53,854 bases of DNA from UBA4823 sp034436035 (GTDB lineage Bacteria > Chloroflexota > Anaerolineae > Anaerolineales > UBA4823). The notes beneath the pieces are model-generated. The model was not told where the DNA came from and did no database searches. It saw only the letters and a list, made by a program, of their open reading frames with translations. Location: assembly GCA_034436035.1 (NCBI GenBank), contig DAOTVW010000195.1:1-53854 (forward strand), in the 5' to 3' direction. A program made the translations under genes and the position numbers. Positions 1 through 7,791 of the stretch are shown here, in pieces (positions within the stretch are counted from its first letter, which is position 1; each line of letters opens with the position of its first letter).

Positions 1-7
1 GATGAGG

Positions 8-81
8 CTCCTCGACCAGGACTCGAACCTGGAACCTAGCGGTTAACAGCCGCCCGCTCTGCCGAATTGAGCTATCGAGGA
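8..81 (-). tRNA. tRNA-Asn (GTT)
   Basis: On the minus strand this 74-nt stretch folds as a cloverleaf. The acceptor arm TCCTCGA pairs with TCGAGGA, the discriminator base is G, and the T arm carries GGTTCGAGTCC. The seven-base anticodon loop CTGTTAA gives anticodon GTT, so the tRNA reads asparagine codons. CCA is not fully encoded. A consensus promoter lies directly upstream at 95-123. Confidence 0.96.
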
Positions 82-94
82 ATTTAGCACCGTG

Positions 95-123
95 ATTATA
101 GTATTAAGCCATATCACTGTCAA
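95..123 (-). promoter_or_regulatory. Consensus sigma-70-type promoter of tRNA-Asn
   Basis: Reading the minus strand, TTGACA (118-123) and TATAAT (95-100) are separated by exactly 17 bp. The tRNA 5' end follows 13 nt downstream. Both hexamers match the bacterial housekeeping consensus perfectly, as expected for a strongly expressed stable RNA. It lies just past the stop codon of the minus-strand hydrolase gene. Confidence 0.85.
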
Positions 124-136
124 GGAATCATTACAC

Positions 137-1186
137 CTATTTCTCCAACTGCAACCAGCTTTGGATTGGATCCACTACCCGAACTCGCTTCATTCCTGCG
201 CGCCCGTAGCGATCAAATGCCTCTTCTGCTTGCGGGCTATAATCCACCACGCCCGGAATGACCACTGGAGACATGCAATCTTCTAAGATGTAAATCTTCT
301 TTGCAAGCTGGGGATCGGTGTTTTTAATGTCTTCTAACCAATCACCCAATGTCCAATTCACGCAATGGCTTTTTGCCTGTCCGGCAACGAGAACCGCGTC
401 CATCTCGTGGATCAGGCGCATAAAATACGGGTTCTCTCGCCCGATGGGTTCACCTTGTGCACCGCGGATGACTTCCGGACGGATCGCGGAATAATTCTCG
501 GTAAGGGCTGCATCTCCTTTGAGCTCATACCGCGCCTGGCTATAGCGTGCTACGGTGTGGAAAAAGACTGCCTCTTCGACAGCCGATACCATTGCATGCC
601 CAATTCCGCCCAACATAGCATGGTATGGCCAAATGGTTAAATCAAATTTACCCTTGCGTGCTAATTCACTCACGTAATGGAATAATTGTTGCTGCCCTTG
701 CTCCACCGTTATCCCTAACGAAAAAGCTGCGCTTGGATTGAATCTCCATTTTCCATCCCGCACGTCTTGGATGGTGATCGTGGTCATCGGGGCAGGATGT
801 TCTCCTTTATCATTGATGAGCAGCAGCGGGTGAAAAATTTGGAAAGCCCGATGGGTATCCAGTGTTGCTACAATGGTCGTGATGCAGTTTAGATGGCGGT
901 AAATGAATTCACACAAGCGGCGGTTATCTTCCACTGCTCCTATCCCAGAATGCCCGCCCACAAATAACTCAAAGCCAGGGATGCAAAAGGTATTTTGGAT
1001 ATCAATTAACACTAATGCTATTTTTCGGCTATCCTCTTGAGCAGGGCTAATGTGATGCTGCTTTGCCCACGCCATTGCATCCTCTGCGCGTTGCTGATAG
1101 GGTACGCGCCAGACTTCACCAACTCGGTTGGCATCAAAGAAAGGGGGGATAGGCAGCGGTTCGTATGAAGGACAATTTGTGCTCAT
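137..1186 (-). CDS. Isochorismatase/nicotinamidase-family cysteine hydrolase
   Basis: The 349-aa protein carries the nicotinamidase-type catalytic set. Asp62 sits in LIDIQNTF, Lys223 in ELKGD upstream of the family YSA motif, and Cys275 in AKSHCV. Further family marks are TLDTH (about 109-112) and WPYHAMLGG (about 186-194). Known family members hydrolyse nicotinamide to nicotinate or related amides in the cytoplasm. The protein is about 130-150 residues longer than typical bacterial nicotinamidases because of an N-terminal extension and an insertion before the WPxH motif, so the substrate is uncertain. The ATG is well supported by AAGGAGT 7 nt upstream. NAD-synthesis genes occur at the other end of the window, but far away. 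Confidence 0.82.
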   Translation of the reverse strand: MSTNCPSYEPLPIPPFFDANRVGEVWRVPYQQRAEDAMAWAKQHHISPAQEDSRKIALVLIDIQNTFCIPGFELFVGGHSGIGAVEDNRRLCEFIYRHLNCITTIVATLDTHRAFQIFHPLLLINDKGEHPAPMTTITIQDVRDGKWRFNPSAAFSLGITVEQGQQQLFHYVSELARKGKFDLTIWPYHAMLGGIGHAMVSAVEEAVFFHTVARYSQARYELKGDAALTENYSAIRPEVIRGAQGEPIGRENPYFMRLIHEMDAVLVAGQAKSHCVNWTLGDWLEDIKNTDPQLAKKIYILEDCMSPVVIPGVVDYSPQAEEAFDRYGRAGMKRVRVVDPIQSWLQLEK

Positions 1187-1218
1187 CTTGACTCCTTCCA
1201 GTTCGTGACTAACTCAAA

Positions 1219-2658
1219 TCAATTAACAGGCTTTTTTCGCGGTCTAACCGATTTCTCAACTTTGCGTTCCACTGAAGTATAAGAAGGGACGATTAACGGG
1301 TAAATTTGACACAAGCGGCGATCATCGATGCGGGTAAGCAAGCGCGCATCCATGTCGTCACGTAATTTTCCGAGTGTGATTACAGTAGGTAGTTCTGCGA
1401 TATAACGGAAGTTGATGATTTGATAGAGTTTTTCATTCGCCCATGGGGATGCCATTTGCCCGCCCAAATCGTCGAGAATCAAAAAAGGAGAACGGCGGAT
1501 ATCTTCAAAGCGTTCATCTAAGGTTTCGGCACTGCTAGGATTGAAAGTCGCTCGTAATGCACCGAGCATTTCGGTGACATCAATATATCGGGATGGATAA
1601 CCCATATCACGGCGGTAATTATGGATAGCGGCGGCTAAATGGGTCTTACCACTTCCGCTTGGGCCGTTAAATACAATCCATCCAATCGGGTCTTCGGCAA
1701 ATTTACGGGCTGCCTGAAATGCCTCTTCTAATGATCGAATTTGATCTGCCGATAAACCCTCATTTTTCCTTAGTTCAAAGGTAGCAAAAGTGCAACGCTG
1801 CAATTTCGGAAAACTAGAAAATTCATGCATCCCTAACATGTCCGTTGGGCGGCGATAATCGGGAGCATTAATTGTCACCTTTGTAACTAGCTCGGGATCT
1901 TCCAATCTGGAGCGAATGCGTCCTTCGATTTGGTCAAGGCGCATGTTGGTGGTGACGATGGTTGGTAAGCGATTGATATAACGATAATTGATGATCTGGA
2001 ACAGTTTTTCCTGCGCCCAGGGTGTGGCATTTTGTGTGCCTAGATCATCCAGGATGAGCAGGTTGATCTGGCGGATCTCGTTGAATTGTTCTTCGAAGCT
2101 GTTTTCCACTTCCGATAGGGCATAGCGGAGGCTATCCAATAAATCGGGTACTGTGACGAATAAAGTCGGCACACCAATTTGAACCGCAAAATTGGCAATG
2201 GCTGCAGCGAGATGTGTTTTTCCACAACCGTATCCTCCTTGCAAGAACAACCAACCCTGCAGGTTTTCGGAAAACACGCGAGCTTGATCATAGGCAAGCT
2301 CAATAGATTTTGCTTCTTCGGGGTACAATCCCACCCGGCCATGCGGTTCAAAGTTATCAAACGTCATGTGGCTTAATTCGTTCAAGTGGCTGAGGGCATA
2401 TAATTGATCGTAAATATCCTGGCGAGCTTGAGAAGCACGGCATTCGCAGATTTGGATTTTGCCAAATTTCGGATGGCCTAAAGGGACATCCAAGCGAACA
2501 TAACCCAATCCATGGCAGATTGGGCAATTGGGATCGCCGGCAAAGGGTTGTTCTATTGCGGTAGTATTACCTTTTTCCTCTTGTGGCGGTTGGTCTTTTC
2601 CATTGCTCTGCATATTTTCGGAGAACCTCTTCAGAGTCTTGTCCAGTTTTTCGCTCAC
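1219..2658 (-). CDS. DnaC/IstB-type ATPase with two tandem AAA+ modules (putative helicase loader)
   Basis: The 479-aa protein starts with a probable zinc site (Cys45, Cys48, Cys71, Cys73). Two complete DnaC/IstB-like AAA+ modules follow. Module 1 has Walker A GGYGCGKTH at about 141-149 and Walker B LLILDDLG at about 200-207. Module 2 has Walker A NGPSGSGKTH at about 331-340 and Walker B FLILDDLG at about 392-399. Ordinary DnaC/DnaI loaders carry one module. The GTG start at 2658 has an AGAAGG-like site but overlaps the DnaD-like gene by 92 bp. An in-frame ATG at 2613 would cut that overlap to 47 bp. Being last in a dnaB - dnaD-like - loader cluster supports a helicase-loading role, which is inference. 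Confidence 0.85.
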   Translation of the reverse strand: MSEKLDKTLKRFSENMQSNGKDQPPQEEKGNTTAIEQPFAGDPNCPICHGLGYVRLDVPLGHPKFGKIQICECRASQARQDIYDQLYALSHLNELSHMTFDNFEPHGRVGLYPEEAKSIELAYDQARVFSENLQGWLFLQGGYGCGKTHLAAAIANFAVQIGVPTLFVTVPDLLDSLRYALSEVENSFEEQFNEIRQINLLILDDLGTQNATPWAQEKLFQIINYRYINRLPTIVTTNMRLDQIEGRIRSRLEDPELVTKVTINAPDYRRPTDMLGMHEFSSFPKLQRCTFATFELRKNEGLSADQIRSLEEAFQAARKFAEDPIGWIVFNGPSGSGKTHLAAAIHNYRRDMGYPSRYIDVTEMLGALRATFNPSSAETLDERFEDIRRSPFLILDDLGGQMASPWANEKLYQIINFRYIAELPTVITLGKLRDDMDARLLTRIDDRRLCQIYPLIVPSYTSVERKVEKSVRPRKKPVN

Positions 2659-3295
2659 CTTTACCTTCTTCCTTCCAGCGCTTTAAGATTGCTGCAACAT
2701 AACGCCAACTTCGTTTATTGTTTTCAACCGCAAGGCGGATGGCTTCCTCGATCCAGCTAAACGGATAGGTTTGCTCAGCATCTTTGAGTGTCTCGACGAT
2801 CATCGGTGTCAAAGGTCCAATATGGTTTTCATATAATTTAAAGATATTTGTTAAATCCGATGGTTGTGGGATCACTCGTGGGATTCGCGGGTCGATTTTC
2901 CAATGTCCTTTGGCTAATGCTTCGACAGAAGCTCGACCCAAGGGAGTATTTAAGAATATCAGGGTTTCTTCCTCTTGCTGTTGATGATAAATTCCAATTA
3001 GGAGTATCCCCCGCTCAACCGATTTATGAACCGCGTTGTGGATTACATTTGTACAATCATCCCCATCGCAGATGAGTCCACTGACCAAGTTTTCATCCTG
3101 GATTAAATCCGTTATGCGAATATATTTAACTCTGCCGTCCCCTAACTGAAGGAGACGAAATACAGTGAGAATTACCTTGATCTCATTGATGTCCGTGATA
3201 TCCCGCATTAATTCTTCGATAAACAGACATGGTACGGCGATGGATGGGATATTCTCTTCTTCAAACCCAGAAAAGACTTTTTGTGCTTTCATCAT
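2567..3295 (-). CDS. DnaD-domain replication protein
   Basis: This 242-aa protein resembles DnaD/DnaB-type primosomal proteins of Gram-positive bacteria. The N-terminal half looks like a winged-helix region. The C-terminal half (about residues 140-215) has the DnaD-domain pattern, a helical FxxYENxIGxLTP segment followed by NKRSWRYVAAILKRW. The family remodels origin DNA and helps recruit the helicase loader. The ATG overlaps the dnaB stop codon by 4 nt (3292-3295), indicating translational coupling. Its 3' end overlaps the loader gene, so the three proteins are probably made together. Confidence 0.8.
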   Translation of the reverse strand: MMKAQKVFSGFEEENIPSIAVPCLFIEELMRDITDINEIKVILTVFRLLQLGDGRVKYIRITDLIQDENLVSGLICDGDDCTNVIHNAVHKSVERGILLIGIYHQQQEEETLIFLNTPLGRASVEALAKGHWKIDPRIPRVIPQPSDLTNIFKLYENHIGPLTPMIVETLKDAEQTYPFSWIEEAIRLAVENNKRSWRYVAAILKRWKEEGKGERKTGQDSEEVLRKYAEQWKRPTATRGKR

Positions 3296-4671
3296 CGAAT
3301 TTGGGATAAATCAATATGATGCGTCGCTGCGTTTTCGAATTTGGCAATCTTTTCACGGAAGACCAATTCGATGTTGCCGGTTGGGCCATTGCGATGTTTC
3401 GCTACTCTCACCTGGGTAATTTGCTGGCGTTGATTGTCTTTGGCATATTCCTCAGGGCGATGTAGGAACATCACGATATCTGCATCTTGCTCGAGACTGC
3501 CGCTTTCGCGTAAATCTGCCAGTTGTGGTTCTTTTCCAGCCCGCTGCTCCACCGCTCGGGAAAGCTGGGCAGCAACCAGGACGGGAACATTCAATTCACG
3601 AGCTAATATTTTCATGTTGCGAGAAAGGTAGGAGACTTCCTGAACTCGATTTTCCTGGCGTAAACCGCTGGACATCAATTGTAAATAATCCACCAGAATT
3701 AAATCTAAGCCATGTTCCAAATGCAGCCGGCGGCATTTCGTGCGCATTTGCAATGGTGTTAGTGCTGGCGTATCATCGAGGAATATGGTCACGTCGCGGA
3801 GGGTTTCGATTGCCTGGGTTAGGACTTGCCATTCCTCCGGTTGCAACTTCCCGGTGCGCAGGCGTTGTGAATCGATCCCCGTTTCTTGCGCAAGCAGCCT
3901 TTGCACTAGTTGCTCATTGGACATTTCAAGAGAAAAGATTGCCACATGTTTGCGCTTGACTTGGGCAACAAATTTCGCCACCGACAGCAAGAACGCAGTT
4001 TTACCTAATCCAGGTCTGCCAGCCAGGATAATGAAGTCGGAGGGTTGCAACCCAACCAACAGGCGATCGAGGTCAATGAAACCAGTTGGTACACCAGCGG
4101 TATCCTCGCCGCGGGCTAATAATTCTTCGAGGTGGTCATAATAATCACTTAATACTGTACGAATGGTTTTGAGATCGCGTTCTAAACGTCGCTCACTGAC
4201 GCCAAAGATGGCTTTCTCTGCCTCATCCATGATGTCATCGATGGTGGTGTCTTGTTTGAGGGCTAATTTGGCAATGTCGTTGGCTGCAGTCATCATTTGC
4301 CGTCTGACGGATGCAGCTTCAATCATTTTGCCATACGCTTCGGCGTGGAGCGAACTCGGTACGTTCGTGATGAGATAGGAAATATACGCTGGACCACCGA
4401 TTTCATCGAGCTGCCCTCTGCGGGCTAGTTCATTGGTGACGGTTAAGAAATCAATCGGGGTACGCGTTTCATGTAAATGGGTAATGCATTCCCAAATCCA
4501 ACGATTGCGGTGGATGTAAAAATCCTCCGCGCGTAAAAAATTTGCGACATCAAAGTAGGCTTCGGGGTTGATCAGAATCGAGCCCAACACAGCTTCTTCT
4601 GCTTCGGCATGATGCGGAACGATAGCTGGGGATGAGGTGAGTGGCTCCTCAGGAAGGAATGCTGGTTCCAT
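3292..4671 (-). CDS. dnaB: Replicative DNA helicase DnaB
   Basis: The 459-aa product has the DnaB N-terminal domain (PHHAEAEEAVLGSIL near the start). The RecA-like motor has Walker A GRPGLGKTA, Walker B LDLILVDYLQLM and the arginine-rich SRAVEQRAGK region, with the typical LRESGSLEQDADIV motif near the end. It unwinds DNA ahead of the replication fork as a homohexamer. I chose the ATG at 4671. An in-frame TTG two codons upstream (4677) is also possible, and neither has a clear ribosome binding site. No intein or large insertion is present. It heads the replication cluster, with the DUF151 gene 75 bp upstream on the same strand. Confidence 0.96.
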   Translation of the reverse strand: MEPAFLPEEPLTSSPAIVPHHAEAEEAVLGSILINPEAYFDVANFLRAEDFYIHRNRWIWECITHLHETRTPIDFLTVTNELARRGQLDEIGGPAYISYLITNVPSSLHAEAYGKMIEAASVRRQMMTAANDIAKLALKQDTTIDDIMDEAEKAIFGVSERRLERDLKTIRTVLSDYYDHLEELLARGEDTAGVPTGFIDLDRLLVGLQPSDFIILAGRPGLGKTAFLLSVAKFVAQVKRKHVAIFSLEMSNEQLVQRLLAQETGIDSQRLRTGKLQPEEWQVLTQAIETLRDVTIFLDDTPALTPLQMRTKCRRLHLEHGLDLILVDYLQLMSSGLRQENRVQEVSYLSRNMKILARELNVPVLVAAQLSRAVEQRAGKEPQLADLRESGSLEQDADIVMFLHRPEEYAKDNQRQQITQVRVAKHRNGPTGNIELVFREKIAKFENAATHHIDLSQIR

Positions 4672-4745
4672 ATCCAATTGAATTCAGAAAAAACAAAGGT
4701 ATACCCAATCTCGGCTGAGTCAGATAAACAATTCGATTAAAACCG

Positions 4746-5330
4746 TTATTCTTCTTTATCCTCGTCATCTTGTTCAGAGGAATCATCCAGGTCTAATTTT
4801 TCGAGGAAATCTTCAAAGATGGATAGCCTTTCGTCACTTTCTGTGCTTTCTTCCACAGTTGGTTTGGTTGACTTTTGCGTGGAAGGTAAACTGGAGGGGA
4901 GTTCTTGTTGCAAATCTTTCTCTGGGATAACCCCTGCTACATCCATCACAGAGCGGGCTACGAGAATGGGGACATGGGCACGGACGGCTAAATTAAGGGC
5001 ATCCGAAGGGCGAGAATCGATATTGACAATATGGCCATTGACCTCGGCGACAATGTTCCCGTAAAATGTGTCGTCTTTTAATGCAGAAACTTCCACTCTT
5101 AAAATACGAGCATTAAACACGTTAAATACGTTTTTTAATAAATCGTGCGTGAGTGGTCGTGCCACTTCTACTTCTTGAAGGGATATTGTGATAGCTTCCG
5201 CTTCGTACACACCAATCCATATCGGTAAATAACGTTCTGCTCCAATTTCACGCAAAATGACGATCCGTTGTTGCGACATTAAGCTTACCCGGATACTATC
5301 AATTACAACTTCAATCATCTCTTCCGACAT
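4746..5330 (-). CDS. DUF151 / bifunctional-nuclease-family protein
   Basis: The 194-aa protein matches the DUF151 (BFN) family over about residues 5-135. It has the conserved LPIWIGVYEAEAI segment and the NIDSRPSDALNLAVR segment, which is the strongest family signature. Homologues have been linked to nuclease activity in plants, but the bacterial role is not settled. The C-terminal 60 residues are a low-complexity, Ser/Glu/Asp-rich tail typical of Chloroflexota members. It has its own promoter-like region at 5345-5371, and dnaB follows on the same strand. Confidence 0.82.
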   Translation of the reverse strand: MSEEMIEVVIDSIRVSLMSQQRIVILREIGAERYLPIWIGVYEAEAITISLQEVEVARPLTHDLLKNVFNVFNARILRVEVSALKDDTFYGNIVAEVNGHIVNIDSRPSDALNLAVRAHVPILVARSVMDVAGVIPEKDLQQELPSSLPSTQKSTKPTVEESTESDERLSIFEDFLEKLDLDDSSEQDDEDKEE

Positions 5331-5344
5331 AATAATCTTCCCTG

Positions 5345-5371
5345 CTAAACAATAGACTGTTTAGAATTATA
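5345..5371 (-). promoter_or_regulatory. Promoter -10 and overlapping inverted repeat of the DUF151 gene
   Basis: On the minus strand a TATAAT (5366-5371) is followed immediately by the inverted repeat CTAAACA-N6-TGTTTAG (5345-5364). This lies 15 nt upstream of the start codon. There is no good -35 hexamer 17 bp upstream. The repeat covers the expected transcription start, so it could be an operator or a 5' UTR hairpin. Confidence 0.45.
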
Positions 5372-5645
5372 CCTCTCAAACTTAGATTCTAACATGTGCT
5401 GGCTGGCTGTGCAACAATAAATCAATATTTCTCCATTGATTTTTAATGCCCTATGCTAATTGGAAAATAAATCTGACAAAAATATGACAAATCATTTTTT
5501 CAACTGCTGTTTCCAATCATCCCTGGGGTGATTTTCGTGTCCCGTTGCTTATCGAGTCTTTATCATGAAATCATTGCTGCTAAAAGAGTTAAAGCCGATA
5601 TTGAAAAAATCACCCGTTTAAATTAAATTAATGTTAAAAAAATGG
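5372..5645. other. Gene-free divergent intergenic region
   Basis: This AT-rich stretch separates the divergent DUF151 and response-regulator genes. I see no tRNA, repeat array or convincing small gene. A short open frame exists at 5528-5626 (32 codons from a GTG) but lacks a ribosome binding site. The promoter of the plus-strand gene lies at its right edge. Confidence 0.5.
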
Positions 5646-5675
5646 TTGACTTAAATTTAAGATAGCTAGTATAAT
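5646..5675 (+). promoter_or_regulatory. Promoter of the response-regulator gene
   Basis: TTGACT (5646-5651) and TATAAT (5670-5675) are 18 bp apart. They lie 57 bp upstream of the response-regulator start in an AT-rich region. The match to the housekeeping consensus is 5/6 and 6/6. Confidence 0.7.
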
Positions 5676-5732
5676 GCACATCCCTGCCAATTAATACATT
5701 GCAAAACAAAGGGGATTTTTTTATTCTCTTGG

Positions 5733-6398
5733 ATGGTGATAATGCAAGCTAAAATCCTATGGATTGAGGGAAAACGTGCCGAAGGAAATCTATTTGCAGA
5801 GGCCTTAGAGAAGAAAGGCTTCGAGATAACGATTGTCTCCACCGGAGAAGCTGCGTTGGCGCAAATCGAGCAATGTGACCCAGATGTGGTGGTTCTCCAT
5901 GCGGCCTCTTTGCGTTCTAACGGGAAACGAATTTGCAAATCCATCCATGCCAAATCAAATGGGTTGCCCATTATCCTGATTGCTGATGCAGCATACAAAA
6001 ATGAGGATCTCCCTGTAAATTCCGTCCTTATCCTTCCTTTCACCATTCGTAAATTGATCAATCGGATTGTCCCGTTACTACCCGGCGAAGGAAAGAAATT
6101 TATTCATCGCGGGCCTATTCGGCTCGATTTAGAGTTAGGGCGCGTGCGTTGCCAGGGACGAGAAGCGAAACTCACTCCGCGCTTGGTCAAAATCCTGCAG
6201 ATTTTATTACAAAATGCCGGGGCGGTTGTCGAAAGGGAAAACCTGTTCCGCGAGGTGTGGAATACGGATTATGTTGGCGATACCCGGACTCTCGATGTGC
6301 ACATTAATTGGCTGCGTAAAGCAATCGAGGAAGACCCGAAAAATCCTCGCTTTATAAAAACTTTACGGGGAGTTGGTTACCGTTTGGATATTTCTTAA
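5733..6398 (+). CDS. OmpR-family response regulator with a degenerate receiver
   Basis: The 221-aa protein has an N-terminal receiver-like domain (about 5-110) and a C-terminal OmpR/PhoB winged helix (about 125-220, with DVHINWLRKAIE and the terminal TLRGVGYRL wing). The receiver lacks canonical residues. The phospho-acceptor Asp position in DVVVLHAA is His56. The acidic pair near the N-terminus is reduced to Glu12. The Lys expected before PF is Leu in LILPF. It therefore probably does not use normal aspartyl phosphorylation. An internal ATG at codon 4 (5742) is an alternative start. No histidine kinase is adjacent. Targets are unknown. Confidence 0.85.
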   Translation: MVIMQAKILWIEGKRAEGNLFAEALEKKGFEITIVSTGEAALAQIEQCDPDVVVLHAASLRSNGKRICKSIHAKSNGLPIILIADAAYKNEDLPVNSVLILPFTIRKLINRIVPLLPGEGKKFIHRGPIRLDLELGRVRCQGREAKLTPRLVKILQILLQNAGAVVERENLFREVWNTDYVGDTRTLDVHINWLRKAIEEDPKNPRFIKTLRGVGYRLDIS

Positions 6399-6401
6399 TA
6401 T

Positions 6402-7685
6402 CTAGGCTGACTTTTCAGGAACAGGAACGACAAAACTTTTTTGACTTCCATCGGCATACACCAGCCGCACCGCCATTTCTTCCCCGATGGATGCGCCGGA
6501 TGCGATAATTTCTGGGGTGATACCTTCTTGCCGAAACGAGCGGGAGGCAAAAAACTGGCAGCGAAAATATTCCCTATTCCAATCCGGGTCGATTTCCCAA
6601 TAGTCCAATCCTTTGACTAATTCATCGTCCAAACGTACACGAAACCCATCTTTTGTTTGAGAAAGGGAAAGCTGTCCTGCGGTAGGATTCGTAGTTGGAA
6701 TAGCGTTTGCTGGCGCAAAACGCTTCTCGTGATAGATTTGGAAAGGGCGTGAGGCGATGCTTAACAGTCTCAATCGGGTAGTATGAATTGCCCTCCAGGA
6801 GGAATCACTCAAGATAAATTTGCGTCCTAATTTAGAAGCAGTGAATGCGGTTGTGCCCGAGCCGCCAAAGAAATCACCCACTAAACTACCCGGATTGGAG
6901 GATGCCCGGATAATCCTTTCCAGCAACGCAGCTGGTTTTTGGGTTGGATAACCGGTGCGTTCACGATGCAACCGGGCGACTACGGGGAAATACCACCAAT
7001 CTTCAGGAACTTTGCCGCGCGCTAAATCGGGAACTTTTCCAAACCCTGCTTTAGGGGATGAATGGAAGGTTTGGACAGTATTTTCTGCATAAGGCAAACG
7101 CACATCATCTACATTGAAAATATAATCATTGGTTTTTGTGTAGGCTAAAATTGTGTCATGCTTGCGATTGAACGCTCTGCGGATCGGTGAGGGTCCATGG
7201 TAAATCCAAATAATCTCATTCAACAAATGGTCTGCTCCGAAAATTTCATCGAGCAAGATGCGCGCATACGCATCAGCATGCCAATCCAAATGCAGGTAGA
7301 GCGTTCCTTGTGGGGATAGCAGGCGATACATCGCTGCCAGACGTGGATAAAGCATATCGAGGTAGTCGTCGAGGCTCTCCCATGCGTCTGGATAACCATC
7401 GCCCATTTGCCATTCCTCGGGTTTGCGCGAATCTTCCCCTCGCCCAATGCGCGTTGCATAATGCCGATTGGTAAAAAAAGGTGGATCGGCATAAATGAGG
7501 TCAAACTTGTTTTCATAACCAGGTAAAAGGGCTTGCATTACCGCCAAATTTTCTCCCAATATCAATTGGTCTTCCGCAGCAGAATCACGAGGAATTTGTG
7601 GAGAGGGAAAGGCGATGCTATCCAGATATAATTCCGCTGGAAGGGATAGGGGGGTGTCTTTCTTTTGCCAGTATAGGCGCGGCAT
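6402..7685 (-). CDS. Site-specific DNA methyltransferase (N6-adenine/N4-cytosine type)
   Basis: The protein carries the amino-methyltransferase catalytic motif DPPF (in LIYADPPFF), followed far downstream by the SAM-binding motif GDFFGGSGTTA. This order (motif IV before motif I) is that of beta-class enzymes such as type III Mod subunits. It would transfer methyl groups from SAM to adenine or cytosine amino groups at a specific DNA site. No restriction endonuclease gene is adjacent, so it looks like an orphan enzyme. I chose the ATG at 7685 (427 aa); a TTG at 7703 is also in frame, and neither has a clear ribosome binding site. It ends 3 bp from the convergent response-regulator gene. Confidence 0.85.
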   Translation of the reverse strand: MPRLYWQKKDTPLSLPAELYLDSIAFPSPQIPRDSAAEDQLILGENLAVMQALLPGYENKFDLIYADPPFFTNRHYATRIGRGEDSRKPEEWQMGDGYPDAWESLDDYLDMLYPRLAAMYRLLSPQGTLYLHLDWHADAYARILLDEIFGADHLLNEIIWIYHGPSPIRRAFNRKHDTILAYTKTNDYIFNVDDVRLPYAENTVQTFHSSPKAGFGKVPDLARGKVPEDWWYFPVVARLHRERTGYPTQKPAALLERIIRASSNPGSLVGDFFGGSGTTAFTASKLGRKFILSDSSWRAIHTTRLRLLSIASRPFQIYHEKRFAPANAIPTTNPTAGQLSLSQTKDGFRVRLDDELVKGLDYWEIDPDWNREYFRCQFFASRSFRQEGITPEIIASGASIGEEMAVRLVYADGSQKSFVVPVPEKSA

Positions 7686-7716
7686 AGCTCGATAAATCAA
7701 CAATTAATATCATAGC

Positions 7717-7774
7717 GGGAGGATGTCCGAAAAGTGTTTGGCATTATGAAGCCTGGCTTTTTGGATATCCTCCC
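7717..7774. other. Long imperfect hairpin between methyltransferase and NTPase genes
   Basis: Two 18-nt arms (7717-7734 and 7757-7774) pair throughout with only two G-U wobbles, around a 22-nt loop that contains a further GGC/GCC pairing. It sits between two minus-strand genes. On the minus strand no clean T run follows the stem. It may act as a terminator of the upstream NTPase gene, or be a small dispersed repeat. Confidence 0.5.
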
Positions 7775-7791
7775 AGAGAAGCGCTGAAAAA

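Noticed and set aside
5528..5626. A 32-codon open frame from GTG in the 5.4-5.7 kb gap
   Set aside because: No ribosome binding site and no recognisable similarity; an open frame this short is expected by chance.
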